From positions 2,604,001-2,668,000 of the forward strand of contig NZ_CP101464.1 in the NCBI RefSeq assembly GCF_024362365.1: DNA of 64,000 nucleotides. The letters run 5' to 3'. The notes beneath the pieces are model-generated. The model saw nothing but the letters and a program-made list of their open reading frames with translations. It did no database searches and was not told the origin of the DNA. Made by a program: the position numbers and the translations under genes. The stretch is from Janibacter sp. CX7 (GTDB lineage: Bacteria > Actinomycetota > Actinomycetes > Actinomycetales > Dermatophilaceae). Of this stretch, positions 55,032 to 63,865 are shown piece after piece. Each line of letters opens with the position of its first letter. Position 1 is the first letter of the stretch.

Positions 55032-55817
55032 ATGAGCACTCCTCCCGTCCTCTACCTCTCCCACGGCGCCCCGCCGCTGGCCGACGACGCCCGGTGGACC
55101 GCCGAGCTCGCCCGCTGGTCCGGCTCCTTCGACAAGCCCAAGAACGTCCTCATGGTCTCCGCCCACTGGGAGGACGCCCCCGTCACGGTGAGCCCGGTCG
55201 AGCACAAGGTCCCGCTCACGTACGACTTCTGGGGCTTCCCCCAGCACTACTACGACGTCACCTACGACGCGCCCCTCGCCCCGGAGCTCGCGGCGGAGGT
55301 CTCCGCCCTGCTCAAGCCGAAGGGGGTCGAGGTCCGCCACGACGAGACCCGCGGCCTCGACCACGGCGCCTACGTCCCCCTCGTCGAGATGTACCCCGAC
55401 GCCGACGTGCCGGTCCTGCAGATGTCGATGCCGACGCTCGACCCGCACCAGCTCGTCGAGCTCGGCCGCGCGCTGGCGCCGCTGCGCGACCAGGGCACCC
55501 TGATCGTCGGGTCCGGCTTCACGACGCACAACCTGCGCTGGTTCAACCCCCGCGCCGGAGCCGACGCCGCCCCGCCGACGGCCTCGAGCGAGTTCGACCA
55601 CTGGGCCGCCGAGACCGTCGACGCCGGCGACATCGACTCCCTCGAGCGGATGCTCGAGATCGCCCCCGCCGGGCACGAGGCGCACCCGCGCACCGAGCAC
55701 TGGGCACCGCTCTACATCGCGATGGGCGCAGCCGACGCCTCCGGCGCGACGCAGCGCGATGTCGCCGTCGACGGCTTCTGGTTCGGCCTGTCGAAGCGGT
55801 CCTGGCAGTTCAGCTGA
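55032..55817 (+). CDS. DODA/LigB-type extradiol ring-cleaving dioxygenase family
   Basis: A 261-residue class III extradiol dioxygenase-like enzyme. Conserved family segments: YLSHGAPP, MVSAHWED (metal His), YDFWGFP, LDHGAYVPL and the C-terminal HWAPLYIAMG with metal His. Plant DODA and bacterial YgiD belong here; the bacterial substrate is often unclear. ATG 55032 is supported by family length. The A/T-rich palindrome in front suggests regulated expression. It is divergent from topA. Confidence 0.9.
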   Translation: MSTPPVLYLSHGAPPLADDARWTAELARWSGSFDKPKNVLMVSAHWEDAPVTVSPVEHKVPLTYDFWGFPQHYYDVTYDAPLAPELAAEVSALLKPKGVEVRHDETRGLDHGAYVPLVEMYPDADVPVLQMSMPTLDPHQLVELGRALAPLRDQGTLIVGSGFTTHNLRWFNPRAGADAAPPTASSEFDHWAAETVDAGDIDSLERMLEIAPAGHEAHPRTEHWAPLYIAMGAADASGATQRDVAVDGFWFGLSKRSWQFS

Positions 55818-55919
55818 GCGTCCACGGGCAGTCCTCCCCATCGCACGAGTGATGTGGGGTCGTTAGGGTCCTGCGTGAGGGGGCGACCACACCGCCCGCA
55901 CCACGACAGGGAGATCACC

Positions 55920-56306
55920 ATGAAGAAGCTCGTCACGCTGGCCGTCGCCGGCACCTTCGCGCTCGGCCTGACGGCCTGCGGCAGCGACAACGGCCCGGAG
56001 AAGGCGGTCGAGGACTTCGTCGCGGCGGCCAAGGACAAGGACTACGCCGCGCTGTGCGACGCCTTCGACCCCGAGATCATCAAGACGCTCGAGGACGCCG
56101 ACCCGGGCAAGGACTGCGCGACGATCTTCAAGGAGAACGAGAAGGACCTCAACATCCCCGACGACCCGAAGGTCGAGATCCTCGGCTCCGAGATCGCCGA
56201 CGACGAGAAGACCGCCACCGTCCAGGTGAAGAACGAGGACGGCAAGGAAGACGAGATCGAGCTCAAGAAGGTCGACGACGAGTGGAAGATCACCACCACC
56301 AGCTGA
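55920..56306 (+). CDS. small DUF4878-like lipoprotein
   Basis: A 128-residue exported protein: short signal ending in LTACGSD (lipobox), then a helix-rich start (EKAVEDFVAAAKDKDYAALCDAF) and beta-strands ending KKVDDEWKITTTS, the pattern of DUF4878/NTF2-like lipoproteins. Two further Cys may form a disulfide. It is unusually rich in Asp, Glu and Lys. GGGAGA precedes the ATG. Function unknown; a terminator follows. Confidence 0.85.
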   Translation: MKKLVTLAVAGTFALGLTACGSDNGPEKAVEDFVAAAKDKDYAALCDAFDPEIIKTLEDADPGKDCATIFKENEKDLNIPDDPKVEILGSEIADDEKTATVQVKNEDGKEDEIELKKVDDEWKITTTS

Positions 56307-56320
56307 TCACGCACAGCGCG

Positions 56321-56347
56321 AGGGCGGCCCGGTCACCGGGCCGCCCT
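56321..56347 (+). terminator. hairpin terminator
   Basis: AGGGCGGCCCGG and CCGGGCCGCCCT pair perfectly around TCA, 15 bp after the lipoprotein stop, followed by TCG. Confidence 0.82.
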
Positions 56348-56417
56348 TCGTCGTCCCCGGGCCCACACGTTGGTCCAGGTGCGAGCGCCAGCGAGCCTCG
56401 AGACCCAGCCCCGTCGA

Positions 56418-56602
56418 GAAGACCCGGCGCGCTGCCGACCTCCGGTCCCTGAGGAGGTCGCTCAGCGACCGTCTCGAAGGGACGGTCGCGACGGCCTCGA
56501 CAGCGTGCACGTCGAGAAGACCCGGCGTGGCGTCAAGCCGAAGTCGAGAACGACGACGTGACCACACGTCGACGAAGGACTTCGGCAGCGCGCCGGGTCT
56601 TC
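56418..56602. repeat. 185-bp segment bounded by 21-bp inverted repeats
   Basis: GAAGACCCGGCGCGCTGCCG plus A at 56418-56438 is the perfect reverse complement of 56582-56602. A further direct copy of CGTCGAGAAGACCCGGCG lies at 56510-56527. It surrounds palindromic repeat copy C. The whole 56348-56641 gap between convergent genes contains these repeats and no supported gene. No target duplication is visible. Confidence 0.8.
56444..56483. repeat. palindromic repeat, copy C
   Basis: GGTCCCTGAGGAGGTCGC, TCA, GCGACCGTCTCGAAGGGAC: the cleanest copy of the family also seen at 27065 and 40055, with stems GGTCCCT/AGGGAC and GGTCGC/GCGACC. Confidence 0.88.
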
Positions 56603-56641
56603 CCGGCGTGCGCGCCACCCCGCCCCGAGTGCGGCGACGAC

Positions 56642-58153
56642 CTACTCCGGCAGGAGCAGCCCGTCTGCGGCGAGCCGGCGCACGAGGGCGGAGCCGGCGC
56701 CGAGGGTGTCACCGGTGGGCAGGTCGAGCAGCGCGCTGATCGCGGTGAGCGCCTGTCGCGCCGTGAGCTCGCCGTCGCACACGGACACGAGGGCGGCGTC
56801 GAGGGTGTCGAGGCGCACCGAGCGGGCCAGCCCGCCACCCTGACGCAGGACGATGACATTGGGGTCGCTGGCGCCGGGCGCTGCGTGCGTCTCGGTCGTC
56901 ACGTCGGGGGCGCAGCGCCACGCGGTGTCGAGCAGGGCGTCGTCGTCGAGGCCGGCGAGCCGGTCGCGGGCGACGAGGCCGGCGGCCACGGCGGGGCCCA
57001 TGGGCGAGGCCACCGGTCCGGTCGCCTCGACGAGATCGACGAAGGGAGCCCGCTCCCCCGTCGGCCGGTGCAGCGTGATGATGCCGAAGCCGATCTGGGC
57101 GATGTCCCGCGAGGCGAAGTCGTCGAGCCACGCGCCGACGAGGGCGTCGTGCTCGCTCGTGCCGGGCAGGTGCCCGCCGTCGCGGGTCCACAGCTCCGCG
57201 TACTCGGCCGGGTCCTGCACGTCGCGCTGCACGACCCAGGCATCGAGCCCGCTGTCGGCGACCCACGCGCCGACCCGCTCGCGCCAGTCCTGGCCGGCGA
57301 CGGTCTCCCAGTTGCCGAGGAGCTGGGCGACGCCCCCGGGCGCCAGGTGTGCCCCGATCCCGCGGGTGAGCGCCGCGACGACGTCGTCACCGGCGGCCCC
57401 GCCGTCGCGGTACTCGTAGAGCGGCACCTGCCCGCTGCGCGGCGTGATGACGAAGGGGGGGTTGCTCACGACGAGGTCGAAGGCCTCGCCGGCCACCGGC
57501 TCGAGGAAGGACCCCTCGCGCAGGTCCCAGTCGAGCTCGTTGAGCGCCGCGTTGAAGGCCGCGTAGCCGAGGGCCCGGCGGGAGAGGTCGGTCGCGACGA
57601 CGGCGTCGGCGTGCGTCGACAGGTGCAGCGCCTGCACGCCACACCCGGTGCCGAGGTCGAGCGCGCGGGTGACATGGGAGCGCGGGGTCCACGACGCCAG
57701 GGTCGTCGAGGCGCCGCCGATGCCGAGCACGTGGTCGACCGGCAGCGGCTCGCTGCGCGCGTGCTCGGTCGGGTCGGAGGCGACCCACCACGCGTGGTCG
57801 GCGTCGTCGCCGTAGGGCCTCAGGTCGCACCGGGCGACGACGTGCGCGCCGTGCGGCTCGACGATGCCCAGGGTCACGGCGCCGGTGACGCCGGTGCGCG
57901 GCAGGGCCCGCGCGAGGTCGTCGGCGGCCGTGGGCAGCCCGAGCCCGAAGCACCCGATGAGCACACCGAGCGGGTCACGGGCCCCGGCGACCGCCCGCCG
58001 GGCCGGCAGGACCTGCTCACGTCCGAGGGCGCTGGCGGCGAGGTCGCCGAGGCGCTCACGGACCGCGTCGACGCCGAAGGGCGCGGCAGCGAGGTCCGCC
58101 CGCAGGGCGGCGAGCAGCTCGGGGTCGGTGCGGGGCGTGGTGCTGGAGGTCAC
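56642..58153 (-). CDS. SAM-dependent methyltransferase, HemK/PrmC-like with extra N-terminal domain
   Basis: A 503-residue protein. An N-terminal domain of about 150 residues precedes a class I methyltransferase domain with DLGTGCGVQALHL (SAM) and VVSNPPFVITP (NPPF motif, N- or Q-methylation type), then a C-terminal winged-helix-like region. It lies beside hppA in the conserved topA-hppA neighbourhood of actinobacteria. The target is not known. GTG start; the upstream hppA stop is 40 bp away. Confidence 0.9.
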   Translation of the reverse strand: MTSSTTPRTDPELLAALRADLAAAPFGVDAVRERLGDLAASALGREQVLPARRAVAGARDPLGVLIGCFGLGLPTAADDLARALPRTGVTGAVTLGIVEPHGAHVVARCDLRPYGDDADHAWWVASDPTEHARSEPLPVDHVLGIGGASTTLASWTPRSHVTRALDLGTGCGVQALHLSTHADAVVATDLSRRALGYAAFNAALNELDWDLREGSFLEPVAGEAFDLVVSNPPFVITPRSGQVPLYEYRDGGAAGDDVVAALTRGIGAHLAPGGVAQLLGNWETVAGQDWRERVGAWVADSGLDAWVVQRDVQDPAEYAELWTRDGGHLPGTSEHDALVGAWLDDFASRDIAQIGFGIITLHRPTGERAPFVDLVEATGPVASPMGPAVAAGLVARDRLAGLDDDALLDTAWRCAPDVTTETHAAPGASDPNVIVLRQGGGLARSVRLDTLDAALVSVCDGELTARQALTAISALLDLPTGDTLGAGSALVRRLAADGLLLPE

Positions 58154-58193
58154 CCGCCGAGCCTAGTGCGCCCCCTTCGTCCCACCCGGAGGG

Positions 58194-60530
58194 TCAGACC
58201 CGGTCGACGGCCGGCTCGCCCTCGACGTCGGCCATCGCGACGTCGTCACGCTTGGTGACGACGAGGGCGACGACGATGACGAGCAGGGCGACCGCGGCGA
58301 TGGCCCAGCGGATCGTCTGGTCGGTGCCCGAGCCGAGGTAGAGGGTGACGACGGCGGGAGCGATGAGGACGGCGACGAGGTTCATCACCTTGATGAGCGG
58401 GTTGATCGCCGGGCCGGCGGTGTCCTTGAAGGGGTCGCCGACCGTGTCGCCGATGACCGCCGCCTCGTGGCCGGGCGAGCCCTTGCCGCCGTGGTTGCCG
58501 TCCTCGACGATCTTCTTCGCGTTGTCCCAGGCGCCACCGGAGTCAGCGAGGAAGACCGCCATGAGCGCACCGCAGGCGATGGCTCCCGCGAGGAAGCCCG
58601 CGAGCGCCCCGATGCCCAGGCCGAAGCCGACGACGATCGGCGTGAGCGCGGCGAGCAGACCGGGCGTCGCGAGCTTCGCGAGCGAGTCACGGGTGCAGAT
58701 GTCGACGACCCGGGCGTACTCGGGCTTCTCCGTGCCGGCCATGATCCCCGGGTGCTCGCGGAACTGCCGGCGCACCTCGTGGACGATCGAGCCGGCCGCG
58801 ACGGTCACGGCGTTGACCGCGAGCCCGGAGAAGAGGAAGACGACCGCGGCGCCGACGAGGACGCCGACGAGCACGCTCGGCGAGACGATCTGCGTGTTGA
58901 CCATCTGCTCGAAGGAGCTCACCCGGTCGGGGCTGACCGAGGCCTCGTCGATGCCGCGCACCGTCGAGGTCCACGCATCGGTGTAGCTGCCGAAGAGCGC
59001 CGTCGCGGCGAGCACGGCCGTCGCGATGGCGATGCCCTTGGTGATCGCCTTGGTCGTGTTGCCGACAGCGTCGAGCTCGGTGAGCACCTGGGCCGCCTCG
59101 CCGTCGACGTCACCCGACATCTCCGCGATGCCCTGCGCGTTGTCGGACACCGGGCCGAAGGTGTCCATCGCCACGATGACGCCGACCGTCGTCAGCAGGC
59201 CGCAGCCGGCGAGCGCGATGAAGAAGAGCCCGAGGACGACCGACGACCCGCCGAGGAGGAAGGCGAGGTAGATGACGACGGCGATCGTCAGGACCTTGTA
59301 GACCGCCGACTCCAGGCCGAGAGAGATGCCCGAGAGGATGACGGTCGCCGCACCGGTCTCGGTCGTGCGGGCCACGTCCATGGTCGGACGTTTGTCGGTG
59401 CCCGTGTAGTAGCCGGTCATCCGCAGGATGACGGCGGCGAGGATGATCCCGAGGACGACGGCGAGCAGGGCCGCGCGGCGCGGGTCGCCGACGAGCTGGG
59501 CGACGCCGTCGTCGGGGGACGACAGACCGGCATAGGTCGAGGGCAGGTAGAGGTAGGCGGCGCCCGCGCAGAGCACGGCGGAGACGACGGCCGAGATGTA
59601 GAAGCCGCGGTTGATGGCGTCGAGGGCCGACTCGCCCCCCTTCGCCCGGGTGATGAAGATGCCGATCATCGCGGTGAGGGCACCGATCGCGGGGATGAGA
59701 AGGGGGAAGACCAGGCCGTAGGAGCCGAAGGCTGCGGAGCCCAGGATCAGGGCGGCCACGAGCATGACGGCATAGGACTCGAAGAGGTCGGCCGCCATGC
59801 CGGCGCAGTCGCCGACGTTGTCTCCGACGTTGTCGGCGATCGTCGCGGCATTGCGCGGGTCGTCCTCGGGGATGCCGGCCTCGACCTTGCCCACGAGGTC
59901 GGCGCCCACGTCGGCCGCCTTGGTGAAGATGCCGCCGCCGACGCGCATGAACATCGCGAGCAGCGCGGCGCCGAAGCCGAAGCCCTCGAGGACCTTCGGC
60001 GCATCACCGCGGTAGGCGAGCACGACGATGGCCGCACCGAGCAGACCGAGGCCGACGGTGAACATGCCGACGGTCCCGCCGGTGCGGAAGGCGATGCGCA
60101 TGCCGTCGTCGCGTCCGGTGGAGCGCGCCGCCTCGGCGACGCGGACATTGGCCTTGACCGCCAGCGACATGCCCAGGTAGCCGATGGCGGCGGAGAAGGC
60201 GGCGCCGAGGACGAAGAAGCCCGAGCGCCCCCATCGCACGCCGGCCGAGTCGGCCGGGAGGAAGAGCAGCAGCACGAAGACGAGGGCCACGAAGACCACG
60301 AGGGTGCGGAACTGCCGTCTCAGGTAGGCGTGCGCGCCCTCCTCGACCGCGCCGGCGATCTCCTGCATGCGCGGGGTCCCGGCGTCGGCGGCGACGACCT
60401 GCCGACGCAGGACCACGCCGAGAACCAGGGCCACGACCCCGATGACGGCCACACCGCCCACGAGGCCCAGGTTGGTGCTGTCGAGGTCGATCGACGACGC
60501 AGTGGACAGGGTCGCGAGCGTGACTGCCAT
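58194..60530 (-). CDS. hppA: membrane proton-translocating pyrophosphatase
   Basis: A 778-residue integral enzyme with about 16 membrane segments that couples PPi hydrolysis to proton export. The substrate site is visible as DVGADLVGKVEAGIPEDDPR, DNVGDNVGDCAGMAADLFES and the C-terminal KKIVEDGNHGGKGSPGHEAAVIGDTVGDPFKDT. GNTTKAITKG carries Lys at the position that marks K+-independent enzymes. ATG 60530 has GGAGGA 8 bases upstream. It lies just downstream of the STAS gene. Confidence 0.96.
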   Translation of the reverse strand: MAVTLATLSTASSIDLDSTNLGLVGGVAVIGVVALVLGVVLRRQVVAADAGTPRMQEIAGAVEEGAHAYLRRQFRTLVVFVALVFVLLLFLPADSAGVRWGRSGFFVLGAAFSAAIGYLGMSLAVKANVRVAEAARSTGRDDGMRIAFRTGGTVGMFTVGLGLLGAAIVVLAYRGDAPKVLEGFGFGAALLAMFMRVGGGIFTKAADVGADLVGKVEAGIPEDDPRNAATIADNVGDNVGDCAGMAADLFESYAVMLVAALILGSAAFGSYGLVFPLLIPAIGALTAMIGIFITRAKGGESALDAINRGFYISAVVSAVLCAGAAYLYLPSTYAGLSSPDDGVAQLVGDPRRAALLAVVLGIILAAVILRMTGYYTGTDKRPTMDVARTTETGAATVILSGISLGLESAVYKVLTIAVVIYLAFLLGGSSVVLGLFFIALAGCGLLTTVGVIVAMDTFGPVSDNAQGIAEMSGDVDGEAAQVLTELDAVGNTTKAITKGIAIATAVLAATALFGSYTDAWTSTVRGIDEASVSPDRVSSFEQMVNTQIVSPSVLVGVLVGAAVVFLFSGLAVNAVTVAAGSIVHEVRRQFREHPGIMAGTEKPEYARVVDICTRDSLAKLATPGLLAALTPIVVGFGLGIGALAGFLAGAIACGALMAVFLADSGGAWDNAKKIVEDGNHGGKGSPGHEAAVIGDTVGDPFKDTAGPAINPLIKVMNLVAVLIAPAVVTLYLGSGTDQTIRWAIAAVALLVIVVALVVTKRDDVAMADVEGEPAVDRV

Positions 60531-60596
60531 GCCATCCTCCTTGATGGACGCGGGTCACGGCCGGTCCGTCGTGGCGGGCACAGCCGATGGCTCACC

Positions 60597-60950
60597 CTAC
60601 TGCCGGGTCGCCTCCGCTGCCCGGACCGCGCTCTCGAGATCCGGGTGGATCTGCAGCAGCTGGTCCAGGCCCGTGATGGTGAAGACGCGCACGACCCGCT
60701 CGTGGGCGGCCGCGACGGTCAGCGTGCCGCCGTGGCGGGTCAGCCGCTTGAGCCGGCCGACGACGATGCCCAGACCCGTCGAGTCCATGAAGGTGACGTC
60801 GGTGAGGTCGAGCGTCAGGCACCGGTGGCCGTCGGCGATGAGGGCCTCGAGGGCGTCGCGCAGGACGGCCGCCGAGGTCACGTCGATCTCCCCGGCCACG
60901 TGGACGACGTGGACGGGACCGGACTCGCTGGTCGTGACGGCGGTGGGCAC
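60597..60950 (-). CDS. STAS-domain anti-sigma factor antagonist (BldG-like)
   Basis: A 117-residue SpoIIAA/BldG-type protein. The phosphorylatable Ser is in FMDSTGLGIVVGRLKR. In Streptomyces bldG sits between the helicase and hppA genes, as here, and controls sigma factor release. The anti-sigma kinase gene that is next to bldG there is missing in this window. GTG 60950; divergent from the helicase with 18 bp between starts, so promoters overlap coding ends. Confidence 0.92.
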   Translation of the reverse strand: MPTAVTTSESGPVHVVHVAGEIDVTSAAVLRDALEALIADGHRCLTLDLTDVTFMDSTGLGIVVGRLKRLTRHGGTLTVAAAHERVVRVFTITGLDQLLQIHPDLESAVRAAEATRQ

Positions 60951-60968
60951 CGGCCTACCGTAGACGAC

Positions 60969-63290
60969 ATGTCACGTCAGGTCCCAGAGGCTGGAGAGCT
61001 GCTCGCCGGCCTCGCCTCCGGTCGCGAGGACCGGGTGCGGCACGTCGAGCGGATCCCGGCCCGCGCCGCGGACCACGTCGACCTGCCCGACTGGGTCGCC
61101 CCGCCGCTGCGCGCGGCACTCGCCGGCGCCGGCATCGACCGGCTGTGGTCCCACCAGGCGCGCGCGGCCCAGGCCGCGCGCGACGGGAGGCACGTCGTGC
61201 TGGCCACCGGCACGGCCTCGGGCAAGTCACTGGGCTATCTCCTCCCTTCGCTCACGGCGGTGCTCGAAGGGAGGGCAGCCGCCAACGGCCGCGGGGCCAC
61301 CGCCCTCTACCTCTCCCCCACCAAAGCGCTGGCCGCCGACCAGCTCGCCCGGATCCAGTCGTGGGCCGTGCCGGGCGTGCGCGCCGCGACCTACGACGGC
61401 GACACCCCCACCGACGAGCGGCGCTGGATCCGTGACCACGCCGACGTCATCCTCACCAACCCCGACCTCGTCCACCACTCCCTGCTGCCGGGGCACGAGC
61501 ACTGGGCGCACGTGCTGCGGCGGCTGCGCTACGTCGTCATCGACGAGTGCCACGTGTACCGCGGCGTCTTCGGCTCGCACGTCGCGCTGCTGCTGCGGCG
61601 GCTGCGGCGCGTCGCCCGGCGCTACGGCGCCGACCCGATCTTCGTCCTCGCGTCCGCGACCGTCGGCGACCCCGGCGGCCTGGCCTCGCGGCTCGTCGGT
61701 GACGACGTGCTCGCGGTGACCGAGGACGGGTCGCCGCGCGGTGCGATGACCTTCGCCCTGTGGCAGCCGCCCGAGGACGACGAGGGGGCACGCCGCTCCC
61801 CCACGACCGAGGCCGCCGACCTCATGGCGCACCTCGTGGGCCGCGACGTGCAGACGCTCGCCTTCGCCCGCTCCCGGGCCGGTGTCGAGGCCCTCGCCTC
61901 GGCCGCCTCCCGCCAGGTGAGCATCACGGACGAAGGGAGGATCGCCGCCTATCGCGGCGGCTACCTGCCCGAGGAGCGTCGGGTCATCGAGCGTCGGCTG
62001 CGGGAGCGCGACCTGCTCGGGCTGGCCGCGACGAATGCCCTGGAGCTCGGCATCGACATCGCCGGCCTCGACGCCGTCCTCATGGTCGGGTGGCCGGGCC
62101 GGCTCGCCTCCGTGTGGCAGCAGGCCGGGCGCGCCGGGCGTGACGGCCAGGACGCGCTCGCCGTGCTCGTCGCCGCCGACGACCCGCTCGACACGTGGGT
62201 GGTCGAGCACCCGGAGGCGATCTTCGACGCGCCGGTCGAGACGAGCGTGCTCGACCCGGGCAACGTGCACGTCCTCGTGCCGCACGTCGCCTGCGCGGCG
62301 GCGGAGCTCCCGGTGACGCGCGACGACGAGCAGTGGTTCGGCCCGGGGCTGGAGGGTGTCCTCGAGGTGCTCGTGGCGCGGGGGCTGCTGCGCAAGCGGC
62401 CAGGTGGCTGGTTCTGGACCCGCCCGGACCGACCCGGCGAGCACGTCTCGCTGCGCGGCATCGGCGAGGTGGTGAGCATCGTCGAGGGCCGGTCCGGCCG
62501 GGTCATCGGCACGGTCGACGAGTCGTCGGCGCACTCGCAGGTCCACACCGGGGCCGTCCACGTCCACCAGGGGCGGCCCTACGTCGTCACCGAGCTCGAC
62601 CTCGAGCAGGCCACCGCCACCGTCGTGCCCGGCGACCCCGGCTGGTCGACGCACGCCCAGTCGGTATCCTCCTTCGACATCGTCGCGGAGGAGTCCGGCG
62701 TCGACCACGGGCCGGTGCGGGTCTCCTTCGGCCGGGTCGACGTGCGGCACCAGGTCACGGGGTTCCTCCGCCGGCTGCCGGGCGGCGAGGTCATCGGCCA
62801 GCACCCGCTCGACCTGCCGGAGCGCACCCTGTCGACCCGGGCGGTCTGGTGGACGATGACGCCCGAGGCTCTTGCCGCCGCCGGCGTCGCCGAGGTCGAC
62901 GTGCCGGGGGCGGCCCACGCCGCCGAGCACGCGGCGATCGGCATGCTCCCGCTGCTCGCGACGTGCGACCGGTGGGACATCGGCGGGGTGTCGACCGACC
63001 TGCACCCCGACACCGGGCTGCCGACGATCATGGTCTACGACGGGCAGCCCGGCGGGGCGGGCTTCGCGGCCCGGGCGCACGAGCAGATCGGAGCGTGGCT
63101 GGCGATGACCCGCGAGACGATCGCCCGCTGCGGGTGCGCCGGCCGGGGCTGCCCGGCCTGCGTCGTCTCCCCCAAGTGCGGCAACGGCAACGAACCCCTC
63201 GACGCGCGCGGCGCGGTCGCCCTGCTCGACCTGCTCCTGACCTCGCTCGGCCATAAGGTGGAGAACCGCCAGTCGTCGCGCTCGCGCTGA
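60969..63290 (+). CDS. DEAD/DEAH-box helicase with DUF1998 Zn-binding C-terminus
   Basis: A 773-residue superfamily 2 helicase, MrfA-like. Motif I ATGTASGKSLGYLLP, Ia LSPTKALAADQL, II DECH in VVIDECHVYRG, III LASAT, and VI QQAGRAGRDG. The C-terminal DUF1998 domain has four Cys in CGCAGRGCPACVVSPKC that likely bind zinc or iron-sulfur. A role in DNA repair is known for MrfA; here it is inferred. It contains several CGAAGGG words with rare codons. ATG 60969 fits. Confidence 0.93.
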   Translation: MSRQVPEAGELLAGLASGREDRVRHVERIPARAADHVDLPDWVAPPLRAALAGAGIDRLWSHQARAAQAARDGRHVVLATGTASGKSLGYLLPSLTAVLEGRAAANGRGATALYLSPTKALAADQLARIQSWAVPGVRAATYDGDTPTDERRWIRDHADVILTNPDLVHHSLLPGHEHWAHVLRRLRYVVIDECHVYRGVFGSHVALLLRRLRRVARRYGADPIFVLASATVGDPGGLASRLVGDDVLAVTEDGSPRGAMTFALWQPPEDDEGARRSPTTEAADLMAHLVGRDVQTLAFARSRAGVEALASAASRQVSITDEGRIAAYRGGYLPEERRVIERRLRERDLLGLAATNALELGIDIAGLDAVLMVGWPGRLASVWQQAGRAGRDGQDALAVLVAADDPLDTWVVEHPEAIFDAPVETSVLDPGNVHVLVPHVACAAAELPVTRDDEQWFGPGLEGVLEVLVARGLLRKRPGGWFWTRPDRPGEHVSLRGIGEVVSIVEGRSGRVIGTVDESSAHSQVHTGAVHVHQGRPYVVTELDLEQATATVVPGDPGWSTHAQSVSSFDIVAEESGVDHGPVRVSFGRVDVRHQVTGFLRRLPGGEVIGQHPLDLPERTLSTRAVWWTMTPEALAAAGVAEVDVPGAAHAAEHAAIGMLPLLATCDRWDIGGVSTDLHPDTGLPTIMVYDGQPGGAGFAARAHEQIGAWLAMTRETIARCGCAGRGCPACVVSPKCGNGNEPLDARGAVALLDLLLTSLGHKVENRQSSRSR

Positions 63291-63309
63291 CCTCCCCGAA
63301 AGGACCCCC

Positions 63310-63855
63310 ATGGTCATCCTCGGCCTCATCCTCGTGCTCGTCGCCGTCGCCATCGGCGCGGCCCTGCTGCTCGGCACCCGGGCCCCAGAGGTCTCGGGGC
63401 AGGAGGTCGACATCCGCCTCTTCGACGCCGTGACGATCAACCTCAACCCGCTGACCCTGGTCATCGCCGGCATGCTGACGATGCTTCTCCTCTGGCTGGG
63501 TCTGGTGATGATCAAGGCAGCGCTGACCCGCAAGGCCAAGCAGCGCCGCCTGCGCAAGGAGCAGGAGGCCGAGTCCAAGCGACGCCTCGCCGAGCAGGAG
63601 GCCGCCCACCAGGAGGAGCTGCGCGAGCGCGAGCGCGCCCTCGACGACCAGCGCGTCTCGACCGACATCGCCCGCGAGCGGGCTGCGGTCGCGGAGCGCC
63701 ACGACCCGACGCTCGACGCGCCGACCGAGCGGATCAGCACCCGTGACGCCGCTCGCGGCGCTCCCGCGGACGACGCCACCCGCCCGATCGCGCGCGACGG
63801 TGGACCGGTCGACGACGCGACCCGCCGCCCCATCCGTCGCGATCACCGCCCCTGA
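63310..63855 (+). CDS. two-TM membrane protein with charged C-terminus
   Basis: A 181-residue protein. Membrane segments at about residues 2-22 and 47-70, separated by a short loop, resemble the LapA (DUF1049) fold, followed by a coiled coil rich in Lys, Arg, Glu and Gln (about 75-120) and a disordered tail with an Asp-Asp-Ala-Thr-Arg repeat. AAAGGA lies upstream of the ATG. It is 20 bp after the helicase. LapA relatives affect envelope lipid assembly; function here is unknown. Confidence 0.8.
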   Translation: MVILGLILVLVAVAIGAALLLGTRAPEVSGQEVDIRLFDAVTINLNPLTLVIAGMLTMLLLWLGLVMIKAALTRKAKQRRLRKEQEAESKRRLAEQEAAHQEELRERERALDDQRVSTDIARERAAVAERHDPTLDAPTERISTRDAARGAPADDATRPIARDGGPVDDATRRPIRRDHRP

Positions 63856-63865
63856 CGGGCTCGCG

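Noticed and set aside
58467..63290. 1607-codon plus-strand frame
   Set aside because: Only the part from 60969 is real (helicase). The first 800 codons are antisense to hppA and rich in Arg, Asp and Gly, a shadow of high-GC coding.
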